Below, piece by piece: positions 1 through 18,620 of a stretch of DNA of 64,000 nt. Position 1 is the first letter of the stretch. The number at the start of each line of letters is the position of its first letter. The stretch comes from Salvator merianae. Taxonomy: Eukaryota > Chordata > Lepidosauria > Squamata > Teiidae. Where the stretch lies: positions 6,525,689 through 6,589,688 of the forward strand of contig QVOM02000057.1 of the NCBI GenBank assembly GCA_003586115.2. The letters are read 5' to 3'. The notes beneath the pieces were generated by a model. The model was given only the letters and a program-made list of their open reading frames with translations, had not been told where the DNA came from and made no database searches. Made by a program: the position numbers and the translations under genes.

Positions 1-1150
1 GATGTCAGAAATGGACCCTGGGACCTTCAACACACAATTCAGGCATCCCAACGCCTTCCCAAAGTACCATCCAAATTCAGGTGCTTTTATAGTCTTTGTA
101 AAAATGGACGCAATGTAATTAAAACTGAATAAGGGTGCTTGATGCTGATTAAAAAATATGCCAGGTTAACGCCATTTTAAGTCAGAAGGCGTTCAGATGT
201 ACAAGCAGGCCTATGCCCTTCTTATCTCGTTCCAAGCTACAAGTCATTCCAAGTCTATCCAGCCAGGAACTTGTCTCTTTTCCAGCTTTAGCCGGGCAGA
301 GCAAAAAGGAGGAAGTCCAAATGGAAATTTCAGAGCGGATTCAAAAATCTTTGTGTCCATTCAATGCCCCTGGAAGCTTCCAACCCTCCAAGGCCTGAAG
401 CAATTCTGAAAGAGCTTTTGGAAGTACAAATACCTAAAGCTGCTATTCTCATTCATGAACTTCTTCCTGTGCCTCAAAGGTAATCGCTTCATCCCGATCA
501 CAAAGACCCTTTTGTCTTCACACTATGGAAACCAGGGTGCAGGCAGAGATTCAGGGAATCAAGTAATGACAGACCTGGAAAATGTATCACAGGGAGCGAA
601 ATGGTTGCATTCTGACCTGCTGAGGGCATTTGGTGCTCTGGCTGAGAGCAGAGACAAAGTATGCAAAATATCATGGAGGGGAATTTGAAAACAGGATGAG
701 GGTCAGGCCAGGACCCCTCCCTACTGCTGCGCCACAAATGAAGACAGTTAAGTTCAAAAAGAAAAAAAAAATAGGCATCTCCCATCCAGATTTACTTGCT
801 GGCAGCCAAGGATTAAAAATGCAGTTGGCTTTAAATCAGTTTTAAACCCTAGTCCTCATAGAAACTATGGAACTGATACAGCAAGAAGAACTCAGCAACA
901 GGCTGAACTCTTGACATTAAGGCAAAATCTTACCTGTTGCAGAAGCCTATGGCCACTGCAGACAGAACAAAGGCTTCGGGATTTGATCTGCGCCAGTGAG
1001 ATGAAGATGAAGATGAGGGCCAGAAGGTACTCACACTATAGCAAAAAGGAAAGGTTGGTAGTGGGACAGGGAAAATATCAAAGACTTCACCCCTAATAGA
1101 AGCCAAGAAGCAGGACCTAAGTTTTCTTAAAAGGACAAAACTGCAAAATC
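1..1150. other. Intergenic, nothing recognised
   Basis: No exon-like reading frame with splice signals and no recognisable repeat was found on either strand. The short open frames here are low in complexity and resemble no family I know. Confidence 0.5.
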
Positions 1151-1189
1151 CCATGATAGAGTGACATTGTTTTTGAAACACACCTGGCA

Positions 1190-1440
1190 TCACGTGATGG
1201 AGATGTGTCTGCCGCCCTGCAGCAGGACCTTCTCCGTGGTGGCACCCCCACTGAAATGCTCTCCTCCTCAGATGTTCATGAGGCCCTACATACACATCTT
1301 TTTGGCATCTGCTGAGAATTTATTTGTTCAGCCAGGCATTCCCAAGTGAATGGGTGTCTCTTTTCTTATCCCACCGCCCTTTTAGTCCTGGTTGTTTTAT
1401 CTGTTTATCGTGTTTTTAAGTTTATAAAGTACTGCAAGTT
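1190..1440 (+). repeat. Degenerate L2-like LINE 3' end
   Basis: Translated on the + strand this segment reads RTFSVVAPPLKCSPP and so on, the worn form of the 'RAFSVVAPRLWNSLP' block near the C-terminus of L2-like LINE reverse-transcriptase proteins. An AT-rich tail follows. The same block recurs at 40.4, 41.3 and 49.85 kb in better condition. The clade name is from memory. Confidence 0.5.
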
Positions 1441-2105
1441 TATACAGTATCTTTTTTTAATGATGGGTATAGAAATGCTTTAAGTGAACAACTGAGAAAT
1501 AACAACAACAGATGGCAATCTAGAGAGGTCTTAGAAGAAAACAGATTTTCAGAATTTTCAAGGTTTCCTTGCTTGTTGTTCATTCTGATATGATATCCTG
1601 TACCTAGTCTACTCTTATACAGTTTTCTACATCCTTAAAATTCTCAAGGTCTAAACTGGACAGCAAGCAAATGACGGCCTTGAATTCCTTGGCAGGAAGG
1701 GGGATTTGAAATGCAAAATACAGTTATGCTTTCTCTGTTTCACCAAGGAAATTATACCCATGCCTCTTTCTGCTCCGAACGCCCAAGGCCATTTTTTGAA
1801 GTTCCACAGTAAGCGTTTTTACTCCCACAAGGATCTCAAGGTTTCTGGAAATAATAATTGCCTTCCTTCATATACTTCCTTTACCTCGTCCCCCATCAAA
1901 TACCTAAACTATCCCTTTCCATACTTTTCACCTCCCTCTTCAAACTCAAGAACCTCAAATTTCTCTTTCTGCCTTCCTCAAATCTCTGCCCGTGTGATAC
2001 ACTTGCCATAAGACAGAAGCTCTGGAGCTCTCAAAACATCATACATCTAGGCATCTACCCACAAATCTAACATTTTCTCTTTCTCTACTTCTACCCTTTG
2101 AAAGC
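1440..2105. other. Intergenic, nothing recognised
   Basis: AT-rich unique-looking sequence. No exon, RNA gene or repeat could be supported. Confidence 0.4.
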
Positions 2106-2106
2106 G

Positions 2107-2543
2107 GAGTACCAATGGCTGCTAGAATGGATGCCCAGGTACTGCCTCCAGATTGGAGAGACAAGCAGGAGGCCTCTCAAGGTCATTTGCAGGGAATCGA
2201 GAATAAGTGAAGATTTTGTCTTTTTCTTCTGCTTGAGATGCCCAGAAGCCATCAGCAGGCCACTGTGTGAAACAGAATACTGGATTAGATGGGCCCTGGC
2301 CTCATCCAGCAGGGCTCCCCTTATTTCCTTATCTAGAATGGATGCCCAGGTACCACCTCCAGGTTGGAGAATGTGGCAGGATGCTCCAAAAGCCATTTGC
2401 AGGGAGTTGAGAAGAGGTGAATGTTCTGCCTTTGTCTTCTGCTTGAGATGCCCAGAAGCAATTGGTGGGCCATTGTGTGAGACAGGATGCTGGACTGGAT
2501 GGGCCGTGACCTGATCCAGCAGGGCTCCTCGTATGTTCCTCAG
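2107..2543 (+). repeat. Two head-to-tail copies of a LINE 3' terminus
   Basis: Two copies of the commonest repeat in this window lie back to back, at about 2107-2331 and 2332-2543. Each starts near 'CTAGAATGGATGCCCAGG', passes through 'TGCTTGAGATGCCCAGAAGC', and ends near 'GATCCAGCAGGGCTC'. Fuller copies at 15.3 and 59.5 kb show that this is the 3' UTR of a non-LTR retrotransposon whose protein ends FMED-CISGY. The second copy abuts the first with no unique sequence between them. Confidence 0.8.
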
Positions 2544-2559
2544 CCTACCTGAGCAGCAG

Positions 2560-3240
2560 GACCCTTTAATAGCTATGACTTCAATTCTCCCCTCCAAATT
2601 CCAACTATTTTCCCTCTCCACCCTAGGACTCCACAGCTATGCATTTTTTTCTAGCACCTTCTTCCTCACTGTGTGTCCATCTTGAAACACACCTGGGCTT
2701 TCAGCAAACCCCTCCCCCAAACTAGCAGTCAACCAGCTCTGCATGCACACGTGAGCAAACAACCCCCCCCTTCCTGGGTTTGCAGCAATGGAAGGAATAG
2801 GCCAGCCCCCTTCTCCTGCAGATAGATAGAAAGAATGTAGATTGTTTTTTTATTTGGGTAAGAATGTATTAATTTTAGAATAGATACCCAGTGATTAAAA
2901 AAACCCAAAACAAATTCCTTTCCTCCTCCTTGCAGACACGCAATTATAGGAAAATATTACACCCTCTTCCACTCCAGATGAAGGTAGACAATATGTTGCT
3001 TTGTGGGGGAGGTAAGACACACAGACCTTTTCAGAGTTATATATATACACAGGGGGGGTTCCACCTCTCCTGCTATATTAACACACTAATCCTTGCTTCT
3101 CCACTCCAGATTTAAGTGTTTGAGGAATTAAATCAGGATCCCACCTCCCAGACTAGGTTTTTGGGGTCAGGGAAGGTTGCCCCTCCACGGGTGAGTTTGC
3201 TGAACTACATGCACACGTGCACACTGGGGATTCGTTTTAC
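2560..3240. other. Intergenic, nothing recognised
   Basis: Contains short C runs and AT-rich stretches. No exon or known repeat could be supported. Confidence 0.4.
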
Positions 3241-3241
3241 T

Positions 3242-3375
3242 TATTTGATAGTTTTTATTTATTCAAAAATTTCTATCCCACCCTTCACCGAAAGGTCCCA
3301 AGACGAATTGTAGTAATAAAAAAGGTAAAGTATATAAAGCATTCTTAAAGATATTTAAAACGTTTATCGTACGCT
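3242..3375 (-). repeat. LINE tail fragment, reverse orientation
   Basis: The stretch 'TTTCTATCCCACCCTTCACC' followed by an AT-rich run looks like the reverse complement of the 'GGGTGGGATAGAAAT' 3' tails of L2-like LINEs, which recur in both orientations across the window. Confidence 0.45.
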
Positions 3376-3379
3376 TTTC

Positions 3380-4600
3380 TTTTCCGTTTGTTGTTAACTG
3401 CACGGGGGGGGGGCGCAGGGGGGTGGAAAGCCGCACACGACCCCTCCCTCAGCTCTGCGCCCATCGGCGTAGGGGATATCGCCCTCCCCACTCCTATCCC
3501 GGAGGCCCAAAGGCTTCTCTCCCACCCCCTCACAGTCCTGGGCGGGGGGAGGCAAACACCCCAGACCCCTCTCAGAATTGAGGGGGGGTGCCAACTCCAA
3601 ACCACCTCCTTCCTTCGTGCATGATTTGGGGGGGCGCAAAGGCAACACCATCCCCCCGCTCCCCCACCCCTCCCCCCACTTCTGAGGGTGGCTACTTTTT
3701 CGGGGAGGGGGGAATGCAGGCCCATATTTTCCCTGCCTCACATGGGGGACACACACAGAGGCCAATATCCCCAAGGCACCCCAGCGGCGCCCCCATCCAC
3801 TTAAGGGGGAGAGTGACCCCCCCCAACCCGCATCCCTACCTAAGGGGCTCCGCCGCCTCACGCGCGCCTTCCGCGCCTCCTCCGCTCTCCCGCTGGAATG
3901 AAACTGAATTCCCCCCTTTGCCTTCCCCCTACACCTCAGACACCATAGAGCTCCTTCGCTCCCAGCCAGACAGAACGTCCGGTCCCTGCCTGGCGTGGCC
4001 GCTCCCTTCATACACACTCTATGGTTTTATTGTCCGAAGCGGCGGCTGCCCCCCCACTGCTCTCTCAGTCTCTTTCTCCCTCCCCCTCCCCACCATTGCA
4101 ATGCCCACCATTTCCGGAGAGGGGAGGGGTGGGGAGGAGCGAGCGGAAGACGTCTATCGCGGAAGCTGGCCGCTCTGCCCTCTTAAATCTCTATCAGACG
4201 CTCCGTCGAGGTTTCCGCCGCCCGCTCCCAGGCTTAAAATGGCGCTTCCTTGCCTCTTCGTCCCGAAGGGGTCGTGGAAGAAGGCCAAGGGACGTGGAGG
4301 TTTAAATACACCTCTCTGAACCATTTACTAGATCTAACGACACTGTACTCAAAAAAGCCAATCAGCGACGACATCGGCACTCCTTTTCCCGCCCCCTCAC
4401 AGATATGAACCAATCACGTCGCCGCACCGAGGTCGGCAGATGAGCATAGAGAAATGAACAAATTACGAGTTTAAAATGCTGCTTCCCCTGTAAGGATCCT
4501 GAGACGAGATGGCGCAAAAGAAAAGTAGGCCAATGAGCATTGGGGAAAATGTCTCATTTGGACTACGAGTCCCATGAATCCCGGCCAGAGGTGATAAGTG
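3380..4600. promoter_or_regulatory. Orphan CpG island / candidate promoter
   Basis: About 1.2 kb of GC- and CpG-rich sequence. It carries CCAAT-box motifs at 4358-4366, 4409-4417 and 4528-4536, AAAATGGCG (YY1-like) near 4237, and a 27-bp ZNF143/THAP11-like box at 4560-4586 (ACTACGAGTCCCATGAATCC core). These are typical of a housekeeping promoter. No exon of a known gene could be joined to it. An ATG near 4239 opens 26 codons (MALPCLFVPKG start) that match nothing I know. The long open frames across the island on both strands are what high GC content gives by chance. The direction of transcription is unknown. Confidence 0.55.
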
Positions 4601-5880
4601 ATATGGGAAGTGTAGTCCAAAGATACAACTTTTTTGCTACCCTCTCATAAGAACATGCGTTGGTTGCAGAAGACTGCGGTTTCCTGGCAGCTTGAAAAAA
4701 GCAAGAAGCAGAAACCAAAAGAAAAACCCAACACCTTGCTTTCAGCCACAACAGTCCGGATGCCTCCTTAAAAGTCCAACTAGCAATCCATGAAGGCTAT
4801 AAGTTCTCTCTGCTGGCCCCCTTCCTAGATCTGTGGCTTATTTGGACTCCAATGCAAAATCAGTTTTTTTTCAGAATGTATCCTGAGCCCTCATCTTTCA
4901 GAAGACGAGGAGAAAAAAGTTGTATCTTATAATCCGTGATCTTATGTCTGTTTAGTATTATAAACTTTTATCGCTTGTATCCCACCATAGTTTCTAAACT
5001 ACAGAACATCCAGGGATGACAGCTGCTATTTGGTGGCTTTTTGGCACGTGGGGAGCAAGTAACCAAAGGAATTGAGACAGCAGAACCAGCTGACCTGGGC
5101 ACATCTGGCTGGGTTGCTGAGAAAGAAAAGGAAAAGGAAAGATTTATATGGCGTCGTATACACTAACTCAGGAGACATCTGAGACAATCTTTACCTATGA
5201 CTCTTTTACTCTTTCAGATTTTAAGGTGTGAGACACAGATGGTTCTACTAACACTTCCTAACACGTCATGATATGAACTTGATGTAAACAAGGCCCCTCT
5301 TCAGATTTTGCAACATAAGTGTTTGGATTGTAATAATTTTGTATGCTTTGCAAGTTTTTTTTTTTAATGTTTTATGATGTTTTATGATGTTTTGATGGCT
5401 CAGTGCATTATTATTATTTTTGTCGTCAGTGCTGCTGCTGCCGCCAGGGGTCAACCTCAACAACTGTGGTGTAATTATGCCACTATTAAAGAAAGTCAGT
5501 CAGTCAACAGTGACTCCTCTAATGGCGTCCAGTAATATTCAATAGATAAAGTTTCCCTATGCGTGCCAGCAAAGGTGTGGCAGGGGTCAAACAGGGCAGA
5601 AAGAACCAAAAATAACTCCTCTCCTGCCCCACCTAATGTGCTGTGAGATCAAAATTGTACACGTGGCGGAAAAGTTAAATATTGAGCTCAGCAGCCAGCC
5701 GTCTGCAGTAGTTCCTGGGGGCCCTGACAGAAAGATCCTTTACCTAATGGTAGTTATGTCCCTAACTTCCCTAAACAGTCAAATTGTTAAATTCACAGTT
5801 CCTTGTCGCTCCGTCTGCAGACAACTCACAAGATAAAAGCTGGCAACCGCAGTTCAAACCCAACAATCCACTCAGAACAG
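4600..5880. other. Intergenic, nothing recognised
   Basis: No exon supported on either strand. Around 4955-5000 there is a weak LINE-tail-like phrase ('CTTGTATCCCACCATAG'). Confidence 0.4.
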
Positions 5881-6046
5881 TCATAGAATCATAGAATCAT
5901 AGAGTTGGAAGGGACCTCTAGGGTCATCGAGTCCAACCCCCTGCTCAATGCAGGATTCACTAAAGCATCCCAGACAGATAACTGTCCAGCCTCTCCTTGA
6001 AGACCTCCAGCGAAGGAGAGCCCACCACCTCCTGTGGCAACCTGTT
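5881..6046 (-). repeat. CR1-like LINE 3' end
   Basis: Begins with tandem 'TCATAGAA' octamers followed by 'GAGTTGGAAGGGACCTC' and 'GTCCAACCCCCTGCTCAATG'. This is the reverse complement of the well-known reptile and bird CR1 3' terminus, so the element is on the - strand with its 3' end at the low coordinate. It is truncated. Two related copies sit at 38.9 and 63.0 kb. Confidence 0.9.
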
Positions 6047-6349
6047 TATATGACTGTCATACAGTCTCTCCTCCTTCATCCTCATCTCCACTTGTCTACC
6101 TGCTTTATGGGGGATTTATTCATTGTGGATGAGATCCTTGTCAGTCCCAACAGACCCTTTCAAGATTGCCAGCTTATCTACTCAGCCCCACTCCTGTGCT
6201 CATGGGGCAAGGATTCTGCTGCAGGGAACAGACTTGGCCTGGCATTGTATTTTCTCAGACCCCTATTAAGACTGCGTGAGTGTTAGCTTTTCTTTCCCGT
6301 TATAATAACAAACCCCACTTTATCTGATGTTATTTACTGACCACAGCAT

Positions 6350-6730
6350 TTACTTATGGCATTTATATCCTGCTTTTTCTCTGGAGCCAAAGGTGCCACA
6401 AACCATTTTCCTTCCCTCCCATTTTATCCTCATCACAACCCTGGGAGGTAGGCTACTTTCTTTGTATTTCTATCCCATGCTATAGCTGGAGGGTCTCAGG
6501 GTAAAATCAGCATAAAAAGGCAATTAAAATCAACTCACTGAAAGGGGAGGGGATGCTCTTTCTTTGACAAAAGTCTACGGTGAAGAAAATATGTTGCTAC
6601 CCCAGATGCCTAAATGCATATTGTGAAGGTGCCTAACGCATTTCAGAGGGGAGGTTGTTCCATGGCCAGGGCGCTACCACTGAGAAGGCCTTTCCCCTGA
6701 TCTTAACTAATAGACAGGTCTGTCACGGAA
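6350..6730 (-). repeat. L2/MIR-like LINE remnants, reverse orientation
   Basis: 'TTATCCTCATCACAACCCTG' followed by 'GGAGGTAGGCT' is characteristic of L2/MIR-type 3' ends. From about 6460 a second segment in reverse orientation ends with 'CTACCACTGAGAAGGCC', the reverse complement of the 'GGCCTTTTCAGTGGTGGCC' block that encodes FSVVA in L2-like proteins. The same arrangement recurs at 11.49-11.79 kb. Confidence 0.6.
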
Positions 6731-6769
6731 GAGGGAACTAGAGACAGACCCAAGGCCACCCACTGAAGT

Positions 6770-7139
6770 TTCATGGCTGAGTAAATACCTAAACCCAGGC
6801 CCTCCTAGGATCTGGCCCAAGACTTAGGCTGCTTGATCCCCAATAATGTCTTGAAAATGTGGCATCTCATCATTTGCCATCTGTGGTTGCATTCGTCAGC
6901 CTTTGCATGGCACAAATGCAATAAAAAAAGCTTCTCCCTTAATACTGCAGCTTTCTCCATGTTGTTGAAGAAACTGGAGGGCCTGAAGTAGCAAATAACT
7001 CCTCCAGAAAACATCATCTGGATTCGATTCAGATTCGATCCATTCCTCGAGTGTATACAGTGGTGCTGATGGTGGTGTTAGTGGTGATGATGATCAGATA
7101 ACACTGGAATTGGTCTTTTATCTTAGGCAGCTAAAAGGC
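6770..7139. other. Upstream of ZFTA, nothing recognised
   Basis: No exon or repeat supported. A short GATGGTG/GATGATG run lies at about 7067-7095. Confidence 0.4.
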
Positions 7140-7731
7140 CGTGGGATTGCTGGGCGGGGGGGGGTGTTGGGTCCCCTTTGCAAGCCTTCCTCTCGTTCCC
7201 CTTTTCTCTGCTCTTCCAGAATTCTTCACCCCCCTGAAATCAGGCCATTTGTTAGGACAAAATCGGCAGGAGAAAACCCTCGAGGCGGCAAACAGAGCGG
7301 GTTCGCCTCTCCTTTTCTCTTGCGTCCCCCCCCCGCGCAGAAATAGCGCACGGCCCCTTTAAATTTACCCAGGAGCCCTTAAAGGAGCCCCAGGGGCCCC
7401 GGGGGGGAAAGGCATCCCCACCCTCGCTGGCCAGAGCTCTTGCTCCGTTCTTCGCTTGCAGGAGGCGGGCGGCTTGCATACACAAGTCGATCTTTGGGGG
7501 AAAAAATAAAAAAGGGGGGTATCCCTAAAAGGTGGTGGGAAGACCCCCCCCCCCAGTCCGCTGCAAAGATTGGATTTAAAATAATCATAACGCGAACGCT
7601 GCAGCCGATCCGAGGCTCCTAGGCAGAGATCCAGAGAACTGGCCCCGGCGGCGGCAGCAGGAAGCGAGAGACGCTGTTCGCACATCGGGCGGGGGGCGGC
7701 AATGGCTGCCTAGAGAGGCGCAGCAGGCAGG

Positions 7732-14367
<6,636 letters not shown>

Positions 14368-15086
14368 CCGCTGGCTCAAATTGTTGGATAATAATCGGGC
14401 TAATTTGTCTTGGGATTGCCGTCGCTCAAGCCCTGCCCAGCCCCTCCCCTCCCCGCCCCACCCAGCACCATTTCAGTTTCCAAGCTTCTGCAAACTGGAA
14501 GCGAAAGCAGGCAGAAGAACCCAGGGAAGTTTTATACTTTTGTTGTTGTTGTTTTGTTTTTTGCATAGTATCCGTTTTAATGTGCATGGTCTGTTCTGAT
14601 GGCAAAATAGGGTTCCGGTGGTTCTGCGCCCCCGTCTCTGTGTATCTGGAACTTGGAGCTCCAGATCTTTTGTAAGCTGGTGGAAAGGTTTGGGGGCTTG
14701 TGATGTATCCAGGAGAGCTAAAGGGCAAAGGGAGTAGGAATGGTGCCTGCTCTAAACTGTGCTGCTGGGAGCAACCTGTTACCACCTGCAAGGTACTGAA
14801 AAGTATCACAGAATACCCAAGAGAAAGCAGCCTGAAATGGTCCTTCTGCTTTTTTGTTTTCAGAAATTGCTCCATATAAGCTGGAAGGCTGTGTGTTGGC
14901 AACTCCATGCTAGATGGACCAGTGGTCTGATTTCATAGAAGTCTGATAAAATGAACCACAATGCAACCCCTTCCCCCAAAACAACCACCACCACCACCAC
15001 CCATGATGGCGGGAAAGCAAAATCTGGGAAACTGATCTTTTGGAGCTGACACTGAAAAACTTGTTCTGTTGCCTCAAACAGATTCC

Positions 15087-15532
15087 TACTAGAATGGATG
15101 CCTAAGTACTGCCTCTAGGTGGAGAGACAGGCAGGAGGCCTCGCAAGGCCATTTGCAGGGAGTCCAGAGCAGGTGAAGGTTTTGCTTTTGTCTTCTGCTT
15201 GAGATGCCCAGAAGCAATTGGTGGGCTGCTGTGTGAGACGGGATGCTGGATTGGATGGGCTGTGGCCTGATCCAGCAAGACTTCTCTGATGTTCTTATAG
15301 ACAAATTCATGGAGGACAGGTGCATCAGTGGCTACTAGAATGGATGCCTTGGTACCCCCCCTTCAGGTTGGAAAGACAGGCAGGATGCCTCTAAAGTCCA
15401 TTTTCAGGGAGTCGAGAGCAGGTGAAGGTTTTGCCTTTGTCTTCTGCTTGAGATGCTCAGAATCAACTGGTAGGTTGCTGGACTCGGGGCACTGTGACCT
15501 GATCCAGCTGGGCTCTTCTTGTGTACTTATGT
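15087..15532 (+). repeat. Two head-to-tail LINE 3' termini in ZFTA 3' UTR
   Basis: The copies lie at about 15087-15300 and 15301-15532. The second begins with [12 protein letters not shown] and a stop codon before the 'CTAGAATGGATGCC' start of the UTR. This shows that the repeat is the end of a retrotransposon protein plus its 3' UTR. Confidence 0.88.
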
Positions 15533-15774
15533 AAACTTCTAAGCTTTCTGTGGTATGGCTGTATTTCAGGGATGTAACATTAGTAAAGACTTGGGTATCC
15601 AAGTCATTAAAGGAGCCACTTAATCGGCCTGCACAAACTGAAATGAAAATATACTAATCCAAGTGACAGTAATTGCTGTGGAGATAAATATATGGAAGGG
15701 CTGCAATCTATCTCTAGCTGTTAAACAGACGTAGAGATAGGGATGAAGTGTACAATAAAGGTGAACTGTTGCAG

Positions 15775-15855
15775 CCTGAAGGATTGGTTCAAAATCTCTA
15801 ACCTGCCTTGGAACCTTTTGGTGAAGGGCAGGATAGAAATTCTTAAATAAAAATA
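15775..15855 (+). repeat. LINE tail fragment
   Basis: Ends 'GGGCAGGATAGAAATTCTTA' then AATAAAAATA, the typical end of an L2-like 3' tail. Confidence 0.55.
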
Positions 15856-16505
15856 GAGACCCATCATCACCAATGAAATCTAAAGTAAATTGTCATTCAA
15901 ATACATAATGCTGGAATACTGGCATTGCTGGAATACTGAAGATCTTTCAAGGCAAAAGATGAAATGTTTATGGTTAACAAGGGCTTTCTTGAAGTCCGGA
16001 AAGAAACCGTTTTTGCTCTGCAAAATCCTTAACTTGCCAGCCTTAAAAACAGAATGGCTGAATTAGCATCCCAGAGCACCCCCAGACAGTCAAGCAAGCA
16101 GTGCTTTCAAAGCCTGGATTAGTGAGTTGATGAGACATAAGATGAGAAAAATATTTCATATGCCACCAACAGTCACTTTATTATTTTTTTTAAAAAGCAC
16201 TATAACCTAAGTTTATGGCAATAGAACTAGAATCAGTCCTAAAAACTTGTGATCCCCAAAGTTTGCTTTCCTCAGCGAGGTTGTTGGGGATTCCTATCTT
16301 ACTTGTAAAGGCAGCATGCATTCATTCAAAAAACCAGACAGGGAAGCAGAGGTTTTAGGTTTATACTTTGTAGACACCTGTTGTGGGAGCATCCAGTATA
16401 AAGCGCTCCAGGTGTTTCTGAACAGCTGCATGTTAATTCCTGTCTGTGGGGTTATAGGGAGCTGTAGCTGAACAGTATCCAGAACAGGAGTGCTTAACAA
16501 CAGCC

Positions 16506-16712
16506 CTCAAGGTGTTCCTGAACTATACCTTCCAGCATTCTGTGCTGGCACGGGATGTTGGGAGTTGTAGTTCAGGAACATTAGAAGGGCCACAGCACAG
16601 TAGACGCTCCTCACCAGCTTTTCCAATCAAGCACCTTTGGTTTTGACCTTCAGCTGGCCGGGTTTGATGGGTGTTGTAGTCTAAAATACTTGGAAGATGC
16701 CAGCTTCTGAAA
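16506..16712. repeat. Inverted-repeat element with ACTACAACTCCCAG-type boxes
   Basis: CCTGAACTATACCTTCCAGC and, 40 bases on, GGGAGTTGTAGTTCAGGAAC form a near palindrome, with a further GGTGTTGTAGTCTAAAATAC at about 16670. The same paired boxes occur at 22.86, 34.7-35.0, 38.35, 40.75 and 49.3 kb. Confidence 0.7.
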
Positions 16713-17607
16713 GGTTGTTCCTAGACCAGGCTGCTACCCTGATGTGATATAGTACTTTCTGGTCTTTTTCCTCCACAAGTGCCTGGCTCGTTATTAATCC
16801 TGTAGGGGAAGTGTGGGGTGCGTGTTTTTGGATGGGGTATCCCGAATCGCAGATGCAGTATGCCCTTGCTTCAGACTGGGGGGAACCAGGGCTGCACAGA
16901 GAGATGGATTCCCCTGCTGAGCCAGCGTAGATCAGCCACTGTCACGTTGCAATACCGGAGTTTTGTTAAAACGTGTGCGCCAATACAATTGCACTTAGAT
17001 TGAAGGCCAGCTGGGGTGGTCAGCCGAAACGAGGGATTTGTTGTCTGCGAGATTATTTTCAGGGAAGGCTGCAGGAGTCAGCAGGTATCTCTTCTCTGGG
17101 TGCATCTCAAGGGGAAAGGAAATATTCAGGCTTTCAATCCTACGGTCAAAAAACCCCAGTCTCCCCCTGCTAGGAACAGTCCAGAGATTTGCAGGGGCTT
17201 CTGGCCGTTTGGGGCTCTGCTTTTCCATCGCTTTCACCTCCAACCTTCTTCTACCATTCCAAATGGCGAAGTACTTAAAACTTTTGTTCACTTACTGCTC
17301 ATTTTCGGTGCTAGATTCGCTTGCAACAGGACTGTCTGGTTGCCCGTCTCACCACGCCTCCGTTCTGTTTCTGCTGAGCGGACCGCGACACTGCTACCAG
17401 CAAAAGGGCAGCAGAAAGGGAAAGGCAAACCCGGAGTACTGAACGGGCTCCTGTTCCACTTACAACAGGAAGCTCACTGCAAAAGGTGCAGGTGGGCATT
17501 CTCAAGAAGTCCAGTCTCTCTCGATCTGTTGGGCAGAGTTACAAGGGGTTTGCATTTCCATAGAATCAAGGAATTTTAAAATTCTGTCGGAGTTGGTGTT
17601 GGAAGGA

Positions 17608-17647
17608 GGGCTGAAGGAAGGAAGGAAGGAAGGAAGGAAGGAAGAAA

Positions 17648-17705
<58 letters not shown>

Positions 17706-17706
17706 A
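17608..17706. repeat. (GGAA)n / (GAAA)n microsatellite
   Basis: About eight GGAA units pass into about fifteen GAAA units, a pure-purine tract on the + strand inside the probable ZFTA 3' UTR. Confidence 0.95.
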
Positions 17707-18601
17707 GCCCAAAAACCTCCTGCCCCATTTTGCCTAAGGCTGGGAAAGTTGGAAAACTGCTGGTCTGTTTTTGACAGACAGAACCGGCTGGACCAGTGTC
17801 CCTGATTCTATTTCATCTGGGTGTTTTGTTCACAACTGTACAGGCTGGGCCTTTTACTCTGAAAGGAAAAAGTGCTTTACTCTGCAGCAGAGGTTCTGGA
17901 TTGTTTCCGGCACGTGCCACAGGTTCAAGCTTTACTTAAGGCGGCTTGGGAAGAAGGCCTACCCAGGAATCTGGACTGTTTTCTGCAAGGAAAATGGACA
18001 GTCCTAAGCCAAGCTACAGCAATATCCTAATCTGGATTTAAGGCTGCTGAATCTCCACAACACAGGGATGGGGTGGGGTGGACAGGAAGCCCACACCTGA
18101 AAAAGAAATGAGGACTAGAATTTTGTTTTTTTAAAGACAAGCGCAAGGCCTTCCATGTTTTCAGCAAGAGAGGCGTGGAGCAGAAGGGTGAGAATTCAAG
18201 TGAGAATTCTGACTCCAAATACCTGAAAAGGTTTGCCAAAGGAAGCTAGGGAGGCGTTGCGCTTATACACCAGGACTCCAACTCTTGCTAGAAACGATTC
18301 TGCTTAAAGTGTTGCTCCTCCTGACTCCTTTGCTCCCCAGAGGTGAAAGTAGCAGATCACAGTATGCAAACCTCCTCCTAGATCCCGTTTCTGAACTGGC
18401 AACTGGTCCGTTTCGTAGCTCCCCTTGTGAGACGTGAGTTCAAAGGTATACCATCAATAATGCCCGCCATGACCTTGTGACTGTGTTGGAAAAACCCCAT
18501 CAGTGTCTCTAGTGAAAAAGTGTTTTGCATCCACACGGAGCTGTTTTTTTATATTATATATTATATATAAGCACTAAGTTTTGTAAAACAGGTTATGTCA
18601 A

Positions 18602-18607
18602 AATAAA
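18602..18607 (+). terminator. ZFTA: Candidate ZFTA polyadenylation signal
   Basis: AATAAA follows an AT-rich stretch, with TTGTGCTTTGTTC (GT-rich) some 45 bases on. It is the most distal good + strand signal before the RTN3 3' end. Confidence 0.45.
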
Positions 18608-18620
18608 TCCTTTAAAATGA

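Larger units (their letters stand above)
14368..18620 (+). other. ZFTA: Probable ZFTA 3' UTR
   Basis: No further exon follows the stop. AATAAA signals occur at 15754, 15845 and 18602. The last lies just before a T-rich stretch and is the best candidate for the distal end, giving a 3' UTR of about 4.2 kb. The earlier two sit in or next to LINE debris. Repeats inside are listed separately. The end is inferred, not shown. Confidence 0.5.

Noticed and set aside
3394..4319. Open frames of 243 (+) and 207 (-) codons
   Set aside because: They overlap on both strands inside a CpG island, with proline- and glycine-rich low-complexity content. GC-rich DNA lacks stop codons by composition.
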